Shown in pieces: positions 7,241 through 15,584 of a stretch of DNA of 25,889 nt. This DNA is from Chara braunii. Its lineage: Eukaryota > Streptophyta > Charophyceae > Charales > Characeae. The notes below the pieces were generated by a model that was given only the letters and a program-made list of their open reading frames with translations, had not been told where the DNA came from and ran no database searches. Each line of letters starts with the position of its first letter. Within the stretch, counting starts at the first letter, position 1. A program made the translations under genes and the position numbers. The stretch spans positions 339,989-365,877 of the forward strand of contig BFEA01000159.1 in NCBI GenBank assembly GCA_003427395.1, read 5' to 3'.

Positions 7241-7321
7241 GAGAACGACACATAGAAGATTAGCACGACCTCTGCGCAAGGATGACACGCACAAATCAAT
7301 AAAAGGTTAAAAAAAAAAAAA
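7241..7321 (+). pseudogene. U6 snRNA pseudogene, copy D, with poly(A) tail
   Basis: The plus strand reads GAACGACACATAGAAGATTAGC, GACCTCTGCGCAAGGATGACACGCACAAATC and AAAAGGTT, followed by A13 (7309-7321). It is the mirror partner of copy C. After the A13 come GCTCACGAAACTGAGGGATG, which retains the far end of the array spacer, and then copy E. The U6-A13-spacer-U6 order is therefore kept in inverted orientation. Confidence 0.9.
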
Positions 7322-7345
7322 GCTCACGAAACTGAGGGATGATTG

Positions 7346-7393
7346 GGATCGATACAGAGAAGATTAGCACAACCTCTGCGCAAGGATGACACG
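7346..7393 (+). pseudogene. U6 snRNA pseudogene, copy E, 3'-truncated
   Basis: Plus-strand U6 from ATCGATACAGAGAAGATTAGC to AAGGATGACACGG. It breaks off before the CGCACAAATC region and joins spacer 3, which belongs to the opposite orientation, so an inversion breakpoint probably lies at about 7393. Confidence 0.85.
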
Positions 7394-7537
7394 GGCTCAT
7401 CGTCCTCCACCTCCCCTTCATCTGCGTGCTTCTCCTCCTTCCGCTCGTCATCCTCCTCCCCTTCCACGCCATCCACCTCCTCCTCCTCCTCTCCCACCTA
7501 GGTATCAAAATTTCAAAAACAATCCAATCTATCGAGC
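7394..7537 (-). repeat. U6-array spacer 3
   Basis: A diverged spacer with expanded CCTCCTCCTCC tracts and the shared end CTCTCCCACCTAGGTA then ATCCAATCTATCGAGC. The minus-strand reading is again strongly acidic (for example GEEDDERKEE). Confidence 0.65.
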
Positions 7538-7619
7538 TTTTCTTTTTTTTTGGACCTTTTCTCGAATTGTGTGTCATCCTTGTGTCAGGGTCATGCTAAT
7601 CATCTCTGTGTCGTTCCCA
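7538..7619 (-). pseudogene. U6 snRNA pseudogene, copy F
   Basis: The most diverged copy. On the minus strand it reads GGGAACGACACAGAGATGATTAGC and ends CGAGAAAAGGTCC followed by an A-rich tail (7538-7551 on the plus strand). It keeps the authentic U6 3' end GGTCC, where copies B-D have GGTT(G), so it may be an older or separate branch. Confidence 0.85.
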
Positions 7620-7741
7620 TTGCGCTGCGGACCAGGGAGACGGGGGCATGGGTGGATGGCAGGGATGGTGGAAGCAGGAGGCAGCATCGGCGAGCGCGTC
7701 CTGGCGAGGGGGACGGTGGCGGGAAACATACCGCGGAGGTA

Positions 7742-7900
7742 GACATTGCGCCTGCTCCGAAGCGGGGGAGAGGTCGACCGAGCAACAAGGAGAAGGCAGA
7801 AAGAAAAGCAGCATAGAAAGCTGTGAAGAAAGCCTGCATCTGCAAAGAAAAAGAGTTATGCTGCGAAGAAAAAAGCAGCAGCAGCAAAGAAAAAGGGGAA
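7742..7900 (+). pseudogene. AT-hook and Lys/Ala-rich protein fragment
   Basis: One plus-strand frame reads PKRGRGRPSNKEKAERKAA with the AT-hook core at 7757-7780 (PKRGRGRP), ending at a stop at 7814-7816. After a frame change, 7828-7900 reads RKPASAKKKSYAAKKKA and more Lys/Ala, like a histone-H1-type tail. Together they look like a piece of a chromatin-binding protein split by an indel. AT-hooks bind the minor groove of A+T-rich DNA in the nucleus. The fragment abuts the 5' truncation of LINE-A, so it may be the sequence that LINE-A landed in. It could also be a coincidental purine-rich frame. Confidence 0.4.
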
Positions 7901-7905
7901 AGTCA

Positions 7906-8389
7906 TGCTTTTAGACTTCAACAGCCTGAACGGAAACAGTTCACATATTATAAAACGAATCGTAGTCAACATATGTCAGCATCAAGGATTGACTATTTTC
8001 TCATATCACAAGACACTGTGGGAACGGTACACTCGGTGGGAGTAGGGGACTTACCATACTGTACGTGTCTAGATCATAAACCTATATTTCTTAACTTTAT
8101 TATGGACAAACATGTTCACAGAGGTAGGAGCTTCTATAAGGTGAATAATTCATTATTAAGAACTAAGGAATTAAGGGAAGCTTTACTGAATGTCTGCCTA
8201 ATACACAACCCGTGCACACATTCATTTGCGGACCTGATAGAAGCTCTGTCATCAGCAACGGCAGTAGTAGCCAGACAGCCGGCAGCAAGGCGGGTGGCAA
8301 GAGAAATGGAACTACAATTAACAACCCGCGTTCGGAGATGTATGAGAAATAACCCGCGTTCGGAGATTGGAAGGAAGCATTGTGGATAG
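7906..8389 (+). pseudogene. LINE-A endonuclease C-terminus and linker
   Basis: The frame gives HAFRL, FTYYKTNRSQ, SRIDYFLIS and LDHKPIFLNF. These match the end of the APE-type endonuclease of plant L1 LINEs (DAFRL, SRIDYFL, SDHxP). The final His/Asp motif is present with Leu replacing Ser before DH. The earlier catalytic residues are lost by 5' truncation, so there can be no nicking activity. The frame stops at 8387-8389, shortly after the first repeats of an 18-bp motif (TAACCCGCGTTCGGAGAT) that occurs at about 8321, 8350 and 8409 and has disrupted the linker. In an intact element this enzyme nicks target DNA to prime reverse transcription. Confidence 0.85.
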
Positions 8390-8634
8390 CGGAAAAGAAT
8401 CTAATTAATAACCCCCGTTCGGAGATGTATGAGAAAATAATACAAGCAAGAAATGAATTGGGGGATTGGGAGAGATGAAGAGCTAGAGGTCTGCAAATGA
8501 GTGCGAGAGTGAAAGAATGGAAGGAAGAGGAAAGAATGACAAAATAATTCTTCCAAAAGATTAAAGCAAGAGGAAGAAACAAGCTAATCGAGAAGCTGGA
8601 GGATCCCTAAGGACTGGTCTCGGATCCGGAAGGG

Positions 8635-9600
8635 ATGCTATCGGTGGCCTACGACTTTTATAGTGCTTTATACATTTCTAGGGAAGCGGATCATACTCCT
8701 CATCAGTTGAAGGAGGTCAGAAATAAGTTTCTTTCATATCTGGAACCAACGGTGAAAAGAGAGCAGGCAGAAAAATTAGATGCCCCTCTTTCCAAACAGG
8801 AATTAAAGGAAGCACTACAGTCGATGCCTCCTAACAAGACGCCGGGTAGGGACGGATTAACTAAAGAATTTTGGATGTTATTTGCCTATTCTAGGAGGAG
8901 AGTATGAATCCTTTCTCAATCAGGCTTGGCAGAAGAAGGATTGGGGTTAGAATCGGCAACAGGCATAATTACTCTGCAGTATAAGAAGGGAGACCCGAGG
9001 GATATCAAAAATTATAGGCCAATTACATTGTTGACTCTCACTCACAAGATTGTGGCTAAAGCACTAGCTAACCGCCTGAGGAAGGTTATAGAAAGCTGTT
9101 TTCATCTAGATCAAAAGGGATTTATACCGGGAAGATTTATATTAGATAATGTGATGACCTTATCAGAGTCAGTAAGGTACATTACTAATAGAAGGATAAA
9201 TGCAGCTATTCTCTTTTTCGACTTCGAAAAAGCATATGATCAAGTCAATTGGAATTTTCTACAACAATGTATGGAGAAGATGGGCATGGGTCCTAACTTT
9301 CGTAAATGGATACGTGTACTTTATAATGATGCACATGGGCAGGTCCAGGTTAATGGCCACCTGTCAAATCCATATAAAATGACAAGGTCAGTGAGGCAAG
9401 GGGACCCTTTAGCTGCTCCTATTTCTTATTCATAATGGAAGCTATCGCCTCATTCCTCAGAAAAAACCCTTCGATAGACCGGCTGGTTGCTGAGCCAGAT
9501 CACCAGGGACGAGTCGCACATATACCGACAACGATATTATTTGCAGATGATTTGACGGTACTAATCAGAGCAACAGACTCTTCATTCCAAACCCTAACAA
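8635..9600 (+). pseudogene. LINE-A reverse transcriptase core
   Basis: The reverse transcriptase fingers and palm are readable across several frames. Motifs in order are KTPGRDGLTKEFW (near 8840), NYRPITLL and AKALANRL, DQKGFIPGRFILDN, motif A FDFEKAYDQVNW with its catalytic Asp at 9220-9222, motif B RQGDPL (9394-9411) and motif C FADDL with both Asp at 9546-9551. All three catalytic aspartates survive. Breaks: a pair of compensating frameshifts with a stop at 8905-8907 (the true path reads ILGGEYESFLNQAWQKKD), and another frameshift at about 9415-9423 just before LFIMEAIASFLR. The enzyme would copy LINE RNA at the nicked target. Confidence 0.93.
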
Positions 9601-10861
9601 GAGCAATGGCCGCATTCCAGCTAGCGACGATGGGGTGGTGGTTATCACATGATGACCAACAACTCCAGAATCAGCCACAGAATTATGAAGGGAAAGCTGG
9701 CGACGTGGTCGGAAATACATACCTCACTGTTCGGGAGGGCACTAGTCATAAATGTGTCCATCTTCTCTATGCTTTGGTATGTGGGAACGATATGGTCACC
9801 ACCAGCGGATACATTACAAAAGCTTAGGAAGGTGGCAGCAGCATATCTATGGACAGCGAACCCTTCGAGACCTAACTTTATATCAAAAGTAACATGGAAC
9901 CAAGTCATTCAACCAAAGAATAAGGGAGGTTGGGAGTTTTGGATCCAGGGCAGCAGATAAGGGCACTTCAGACTAAGTGGATTATAAAGTTGTTAACACA
10001 GCCTCACCTTGGGTGGGTTCCTTTGGTTCTCGATCACATACGTCAGATAGCAAGATATAAAACGGCAGACAATATGAAGGGTACTTTCTGGTTATTTTGT
10101 AAGGGTTGGACGAAGAAGGATAGAATTGAAATCACGAAGTAAACCAAGGGATTACTAGGGGTTCATATTGGGCTCAATTGTTCAAAATATGGGAGGAGGT
10201 CTTCCCGGCGAGAGTAAGAAAACCGAAGACGAAGGATGAGGTACTTAGGCAACCCTTATTCTGTAATCCATGGTTAAAGGACTCTCAAGGAAAGCCAAGA
10301 ACACTAACATCAAAAGATGCCAAATGGGGGAAGTGGTTACAACACACTGTATGGCAGGTAAAACATCTTTGGTCAGACGACAAGGGGGGATAGAAAACAG
10401 GTAGGAAGATGAGAGACGAAATGAAAGGACATCATAGACTAACGGAAAATCTGAATGACATTCTCATCTCCATCCCGGATGAGTGGACAACAATACTGAA
10501 GGAACCGGACAAATGGGGCGGGGGACATTGGGCAACAATAACCACTAACGATGAACCAGAATCAGCCATTTGTATAAGACAGGAAGACGGCCCTCTCAAC
10601 CAATGGGTTGAAGCAGATATGTACACAATACCATCTCCAGGACTCACTGTTAGTAAGCTGGATAGGGAATCCAGGGTTCCGATAGTCATCAAGAAAAGCA
10701 ACCTGAGAAAGATCAGAGTGGTTGAAAATGAAGATTTTACGATATTTGAGTCACTGACAGCCATTCGAGATCTGGAAACTGATCCAGCAGAGTGGGCATG
10801 GAAAATAAGGAGAAGTTCGTCAATATACTTCAGTATACTACTAAACTGGGCTACTGTTTGA
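9601..10861 (+). pseudogene. LINE-A region between reverse transcriptase and zinc finger
   Basis: The post-palm region characteristic of L1 reverse transcriptases is scattered over three frames. SLFGRALVINVSIFSMLWYV is near 9735, then KLRKVAAAYLW, then after a frameshift near 9935 GVLDPGQQIRALQTKWIIKL. Stops follow at 10140-10142 and 10391-10393. The segment near 10240 reads EVLRQPLFCNPWL, also typical of the family, and 10409-10861 remains open. The function of this region is connection and RNA binding in the family. Here it is broken. Confidence 0.85.
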
Positions 10862-11611
10862 GGGAGAGACCACACCAGTTGGACCACATTTTGGCAAGAA
10901 GATGGGAGAAGACATTAGATATACCTAGTGTCCAGATAGAAAAGTTACCTGGGTCAAATCTGCACAGCATCAGGCTGCCTAAGGTTAGGAGTATGCAGTG
11001 GCTTATCTTTCATGTAGCACTCCCAGTCAATGTCTGGTTGTTCGGTAGGCNAAATAGGATCAATAGGAATGACACGGATCAGGACTGTGTTATGTGTTCG
11101 GGAGGTGTATTGGAAACTCTGATACATTGCTTGCTCCATTGCCCGGAGGCAGAACATATCACGTGAATTATGGGCACAGACTACGGACATCCCATTCCCA
11201 CATAACAGAAAATTAATATTGATTGGAAGTGAAGTTCCTGGAGGATGGAAGTCGGGCCAGAAATATATCTTTCAACTTTTGAGACAGTACACCCTATGGA
11301 CAATCTGGAAACGAAGATGTCAAAGGGTGGTGGATAAGACTCTGTTGACAAGAGGGGAAGCCAACGCAATACTCTTTAACTTGTTGGAAACAGAGATTAG
11401 GGCATTATGGAAAAGAACAAAGAAGCAACTTCAGCTTAATCCAGAAAGGGCAAAGGACATCTTATCTAAATATCACAACAACGGGGTATTAGCCCAAGGC
11501 AAAGTTGCAACGATTGAAGGACAAAAAATGATCTTCCATTCGTTCAAGGAGAAGCATCAGGAGGATAATATAGATGATCAGCGGTCGACACAGGAGTTGA
11601 GGTTGCCTTAA
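10792..11611 (+). pseudogene. LINE-A C-terminal zinc finger (zf-RVT type) and tail
   Basis: The frame starting near 10792 carries MQWLIFHVALPVNVWLFGR then DCVMCSGGVLETLIHCLLHC, a C-x2-C-x9-H-x4-C finger with the first Cys codon at 11086-11088. This matches the zf-RVT domain that ends plant LINE reverse transcriptases. One unknown base (11051) falls just before it. After a break the frame 11219-11611 reads YTLWTIWKRRCQRVV and a basic helical tail ending at a stop. The finger is thought to aid RNA or target binding. Confidence 0.85.
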
Positions 11612-11923
11612 GGAGTAAATGGGCGACTAGCTTTAGCAAAATTTTGTTTTTCCATATGGGGTTATGTACTTTAGACAAAATAGGAGTTGTTATCTGCTAG
11701 GACCTTTCTCGTTACTCATGATATATATGACAGGTTGTACCATGTGACCTGAGAGGAAAGGATGAAGCAGGGCAAGGTAACAATCAATCCTCCGCGATGT
11801 TGGAGCAATCAATGCTGGTCAGGGGTCCTTCGGCCAGACGGAAGGAAGCGTGAGTGAGTATTTTTTATATATCTTTTATTACGACTTGCCAGTGAAATAG
11901 GAACCGGAAAAAAAAAAAAAAAA
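11612..11923 (+). other. LINE-A 3' UTR and poly(A)
   Basis: Non-coding tail ending in A16 (11908-11923). From 11751 it matches 12903-13066. Two small stem-loops are kept in both copies: CTCC/GGAG (11790-11793, 11802-11805) and CCTTC/GAAGG (11827-11831, 11841-11845). The 3' end of a LINE RNA is often what its own reverse transcriptase recognises. Confidence 0.8.
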
Positions 11924-12291
11924 GTCACTTAAATTTTTACCAAGGATTGAGTAGAGTCTTAAAACATAGGACGTAATCAGACAGAGGGGTAGAGCGGAAG
12001 GAGAAACGGTAGCATTAGGGTTTAGGGATTAAGGGGAGGATAGATTGAAAGTGAGAGGGGAGGGAGAAGTTAGGTAGTGGCAACCTGGGGGTAGGATAGT
12101 CAGTTCTTTTGGCTCCAAAATGCAACCTAGAGACAGGCTGGCAGTTTCTTTCATCCATTGCGATTTGTCTTTTGTTATAAAAAAAAGGAAAGAGAGATGC
12201 AGCAGGACAATTGAAGGACAGTCCAGACCACGGGAGAAGGTTCGGGTGGAAACCAGAACAATGAAACAAGCCGAGCCAAGACCCTTTGCAG
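11924..12291. other. unassigned sequence upstream of the decayed ORF
   Basis: Purine-rich, with no recognisable domain. It could be the 5' UTR of the ORF1-only LINE relative downstream. Confidence 0.3.
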
Positions 12292-12696
12292 ATGGCGGAA
12301 GACCAAGCAGCCCAGGACAGAAGACGAGGAACAGCGAAAGAACGAGAGACTGAGGATTTACAAGAATTGGTTGTTAAATGACAAGATTGCAGAGATACGA
12401 GAGGATATCTGCTGGAAAGAGTGGCCTAACTCAGCGCTAGAAAGAAGCTTCCAACAGCGGTTAAAGGCGGTTGAATCAATCACTTCTTGAACACGAGATG
12501 ACTGCAATCGCCGGAAAGACTGGCACAATTCAAACTCAGGAAGAGGCTAGCGACAACAGATAACTGTGATCGGGCAAAACACCTCCTGATCAGACTTCCA
12601 CGGGAGATTGACAAGCCTAAACTACTACAGCTATGGATGGATAACATGGAGATGGACGGATGGCACCAAAAGATCAGAACAAGGGGAAAAGGTTGA
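12292..12696 (+). pseudogene. decayed ORF, possible LINE ORF1
   Basis: Three consecutive plus-strand pieces look like one broken protein. 12292-12381 begins with an ATG and reads MAEDQAAQDRRRGTAKERE. 12359-12489 reads YKNWLLNDKIAEIRED then CWKEWPNSALERSFQQRL. 12502-12696 reads LQSPERLAQFKLRKRL, HLLIRLPREIDKPKLLQLWM and DNMEMDGWHQKIRTRG. The composition is charged and probably helical, with no zinc knuckle and no recognised family. Because it lies upstream of a LINE-A-type 3' tail on the same strand, where ORF2 would be expected, an ORF1 identity is plausible but unproven. Confidence 0.4.
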
Positions 12697-12902
12697 CTCA
12701 AAGGGATGTTGGAGTATGGGTACACAGGTTGAGGGTTTAAGGTTCAGGGTTTTAGTGATGATTTAAAGAAAGGGGGACAGATAAAATGGGACAGGGGATA
12801 GCACACCTCACGAGCAGTGGGGAGGACGCAGGCCAGCAGGGACAAAGGATGAGCTCTTTCTAGGTCGCATAGTACTATTTGGCAGATCTGGCCTCCAAAT
12901 CT
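12697..12902. other. non-coding sequence before the second LINE-A-type tail
   Basis: No gene was recognised and no match to the LINE-A 3' UTR was seen before 12903. Confidence 0.3.
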
Positions 12903-13127
12903 GAGAGGAAAGAGAGGGACATGGCAAGCTGACAGTCAATCCTCCACCAAGGTGGAGCAATCAATGCTGTTCAGGGGTCCTTCGGCCAAACGGAAGGAAC
13001 TTCAAGGAAGCGTGTGTGAATTTCAATATAATGTATATTCTGACTTGCCGATGGAATAGGAACCGGACTGATGCTCCCCAGAATAGAACGGAGCCAGGAC
13101 CATAAGGCCCTGATTAAAAAAAAAAAA
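12903..13127 (+). mobile_element. second LINE-A-type 3' tail with poly(A)
   Basis: 12903-13066 aligns with 11751-11907, sharing GAGAGGAAAG, GGAGCAATCAATGCTG, GGGGTCCTTCGGCCA, ACTTGCC and GGAACCGG. It continues 49 bp further than LINE-A and ends in an A run (13116-13127) cut by the assembly gap. Stem-loops CTCCACC/GGTGGAG (12942-12948, 12951-12957) and CCTTC/GAAGG (12979-12983, 12993-12997) are present. No reverse transcriptase precedes it. Confidence 0.8.
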
Positions 13128-13842
13128 NNNNNNNNNNNNNNNNNNNNNNNNNNNNNNNNNNNNNNNNNNNNNNNNNNNNNNNNNNNNNNNNNNNNNNNNN
13201 NNNNNNNNNNNNNNNNNNNNNNNNNNNNNNNNNNNNNNNNNNNNNNNNNNNNNNNNNNNNNNNNNNNNNNNNNNNNNNNNNNNNNNNNNNNNNNNNNNNN
13301 NNNNNNNNNNNNNNNNNNNNNNNNNNNNNNNNNNNNNNNNNNNNNNNNNNNNNNNNNNNNNNNNNNNNNNNNNNNNNNNNNNNNNNNNNNNNNNNNNNNN
13401 NNNNNNNNNNNNNNNNNNNNNNNNNNNNNNNNNNNNNNNNNNNNNNNNNNNNNNNNNNNNNNNNNNNNNNNNNNNNNNNNNNNNNNNNNNNNNNNNNNNN
13501 NNNNNNNNNNNNNNNNNNNNNNNNNNNNNNNNNNNNNNNNNNNNNNNNNNNNNNNNNNNNNNNNNNNNNNNNNNNNNNNNNNNNNNNNNNNNNNNNNNNN
13601 NNNNNNNNNNNNNNNNNNNNNNNNNNNNNNNNNNNNNNNNNNNNNNNNNNNNNNNNNNNNNNNNNNNNNNNNNNNNNNNNNNNNNNNNNNNNNNNNNNNN
13701 NNNNNNNNNNNNNNNNNNNNNNNNNNNNNNNNNNNNNNNNNNNNNNNNNNNNNNNNNNNNNNNNNNNNNNNNNNNNNNNNNNNNNNNNNNNNNNNNNNNN
13801 NNNNNNNNNNNNNNNNNNNNNNNNNNNNNNNNNNNNNNNNNN
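13128..13842. other. assembly gap (715 N)
   Basis: Run of N beginning directly in a poly(A) tract. Long open frames across it are meaningless. Confidence 1.
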
Positions 13843-14263
13843 CACGCAACACCCTGTACACTCGCACACACCTACAGCTATGGCGGCTATGGCCGCTGCT
13901 ACCCTATCGCTATGGCTAACTTCCTTCTCGCCCACTTCTTCCTCGGGCTCACTGCAGACCACCTCGCACAAGTCGCTACGGCAGCGCTTCCCAATGGCTC
14001 ACGCAGGAATGAATGAACGACTGGGCGCTGCCTCTTTATTTTTACTTCTGTAACTCGCTGGTCTGCTGGACTGGACTGGACTGGGACTGACTGGACTGGT
14101 ACCGCTGACTGCATGGGTTTGCACCGCAGACTCACTGAAGTGGCATTGCCAACGTACTGAGGTTGGCTCTACTTGCCCACTTGCCTCTGCCTAAACGTGA
14201 GCCCACTCCGAAAGGCCACTTCTGGGACCTTCCGGAAGTCTGTGGACTTGGCCTTTCGGGTAC
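13843..14263. other. unassigned sequence with a (GACTG)n-like patch
   Basis: Around 14064-14102 repeated CTGGACTGGACTGG units occur. No gene was recognised. Confidence 0.4.
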
Positions 14264-14353
14264 TGTAGCAGCTACGACCTTGACCTTTCAGGATTGTAGC
14301 AGCTACGACCTTGACCTTTCAGGATTGTAGCAGCTACGACCTTGACCTTTCAG
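14264..14353. repeat. 31-bp minisatellite, about 2.9 copies
   Basis: Copies start at 14264, 14295 and 14326. The unit begins TGTAGCAGCTACGACCTTGA, and the last copy is cut short at TTTCAG. The copies are practically identical. Confidence 0.92.
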
Positions 14354-14637
14354 TAGACCTATAACTACGACCTCTACAGAGCTGTGACCCCCTACTTGAC
14401 AGACCTACAGATCGAATCCCTACATCTGCACAGTCCTACGACAGACAAACAACAACTAACAAAACACAGGTCACGGGTTCAAACACTCAGGGGTCAACTC
14501 GATACTGTACAGAGGTAAGGTGAGAACTATGGATCGAGCCCTGGGATCTGCATTCGCTACTGCTAACAGGTGAAAACCGTTTCATTTTTTTGAATGGGGG
14601 GGTACCTCATCCACCCCCCCAACACGCACCCGGAAGG
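14354..14637. other. unassigned sequence
   Basis: No gene, RNA gene or long repeat was recognised. Confidence 0.3.
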
Positions 14638-14730
14638 CCACGTACGGACAGCCCGAAGTCTGTACGTATGGACCGTACGGGCGCTGAGGGCTCGTACGTG
14701 CAGTTGTACGGGAGTACGGACGGGCCATCC
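14638..14730. repeat. GTACG-rich patch
   Basis: Within about 90 bases the pentamer GTACG or its complement CGTAC occurs many times, including CGTACGG, GTCTGTACGTATGG and GGACCGTACGGGCG. Several are self-complementary, so the patch can fold in many ways. Confidence 0.6.
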
Positions 14731-15236
14731 CCGTAACGACACTGGTCCCTAGTGGGGCAAGACCCCAATACCACAAGCGACAAGTGTCCTGTTAGCCAGT
14801 CTGCTGCACTTCAGTAACCAGAGTGACATGTGTTTCGTTAGGCAGTGTTGCTGTGCACCACTTTCTGAATTTCCAGCGATTGCCAGGCCCGATTCCCATC
14901 TTGCATAATAAAAGGTGCTAACAAAAGTGCAGCGATCTGAATAAGCTTCCCATGAGCACTCCGTTGAGTGTGTGTGGCAAAGGCCCATTTTGGTAAATTT
15001 TGGACCATCGCCACTACTCGCCACAGAATTCAGCATCCCCATAATTTTTCGTTAAGTTTTGGACCGTGGGCACCTTGAGGCCGTCACTCTTTCAGGGAAA
15101 AAAAAGGGATAAAAAACAGCCATAGGAAGAATAAAAAACACAAGTGGTAACAATGAGGAAAGCTCACAGTTGCTACACCCATGGACGGGATACTTGGTGA
15201 TGGGCCAACCTCAGTTGGTACACCAATGAATGGGAT
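14731..15236. other. unassigned sequence
   Basis: No gene was recognised. AGGCCGTCACTCTTT near 15079 has a relative (AGGCCGTCACCCTTT) near 15678. Confidence 0.3.
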
Positions 15237-15536
15237 AATTGGCGGAAGCCACCTACGCAAAAACCTTGCTGGTTTTTAGCACCCAAACTTTTCCCTTTTG
15301 GCAAAAAGGGCCTACCAGAACATGAATCTGCTGCAAATACACCACCACTGTCCGCCAAGTTCATAATCTGGTAGAAAAAGGCCAGGCGATCTCCAGATTC
15401 TTACATCGGACAGCCGGTGTTAAACGTGGGCCGACAACCCTTGACGGCCGGTTTTGCCCATGGGCCCTTCTTGCCAAACGGGAAAAGTTCGGACAGAATA
15501 CCAAAAAGGTTTTCGCATGGGCCGTATATACCAATT
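15237..15536. mobile_element. foldback element with arms of about 75-80 bp
   Basis: The left arm (15237-15315) includes AATTGGCGGAAGCC, ACGCAAAAACC and AAACTTTTCCCTTTTGGCAA. The right arm (15462-15536) is its imperfect complement, including TTGCCAAACGGGAAAAGTT, GGTTTTCGCA and CCAATT. The loop of about 145 nt has no recognisable content. No coding capacity was found. Confidence 0.55.
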
Positions 15537-15544
15537 CGCCCCCC

Positions 15545-15584
15545 GACGAACTGTTGAAATCCCCCCCGGACGAGCTGTTGAAAT
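15545..15584. repeat. 24-bp tandem duplication
   Basis: GACGAACTGTTGAAAT (15545-15560) and GACGAGCTGTTGAAAT (15569-15584), separated by a C-rich linker. Confidence 0.75.

Larger units (their letters stand above)
7906..11923 (+). mobile_element. LINE-A: 5'-truncated L1-type retrotransposon
   Basis: An L1-type non-LTR retrotransposon, about 4.0 kb, missing ORF1 and most of the endonuclease. In order it holds the endonuclease C-terminus (to about 8110), a linker, reverse transcriptase motifs (about 8640-9560), the C-terminal region (about 9700-10800), a CCHC zinc finger (11086-11142), a 3' UTR and A16 (11908-11923). AAAGTCA at 7899-7905 and after the poly(A) (A run plus GTCA, 11924-11927) may be a short target-site duplication, but part of it is A and it is weak. 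At least nine frameshifts or stops make it non-functional. A related 3' tail recurs at 12903-13066. Confidence 0.95.

Noticed and set aside
12971-13971. Open frames of about 280-298 codons
   Set aside because: They consist almost entirely of the N gap.
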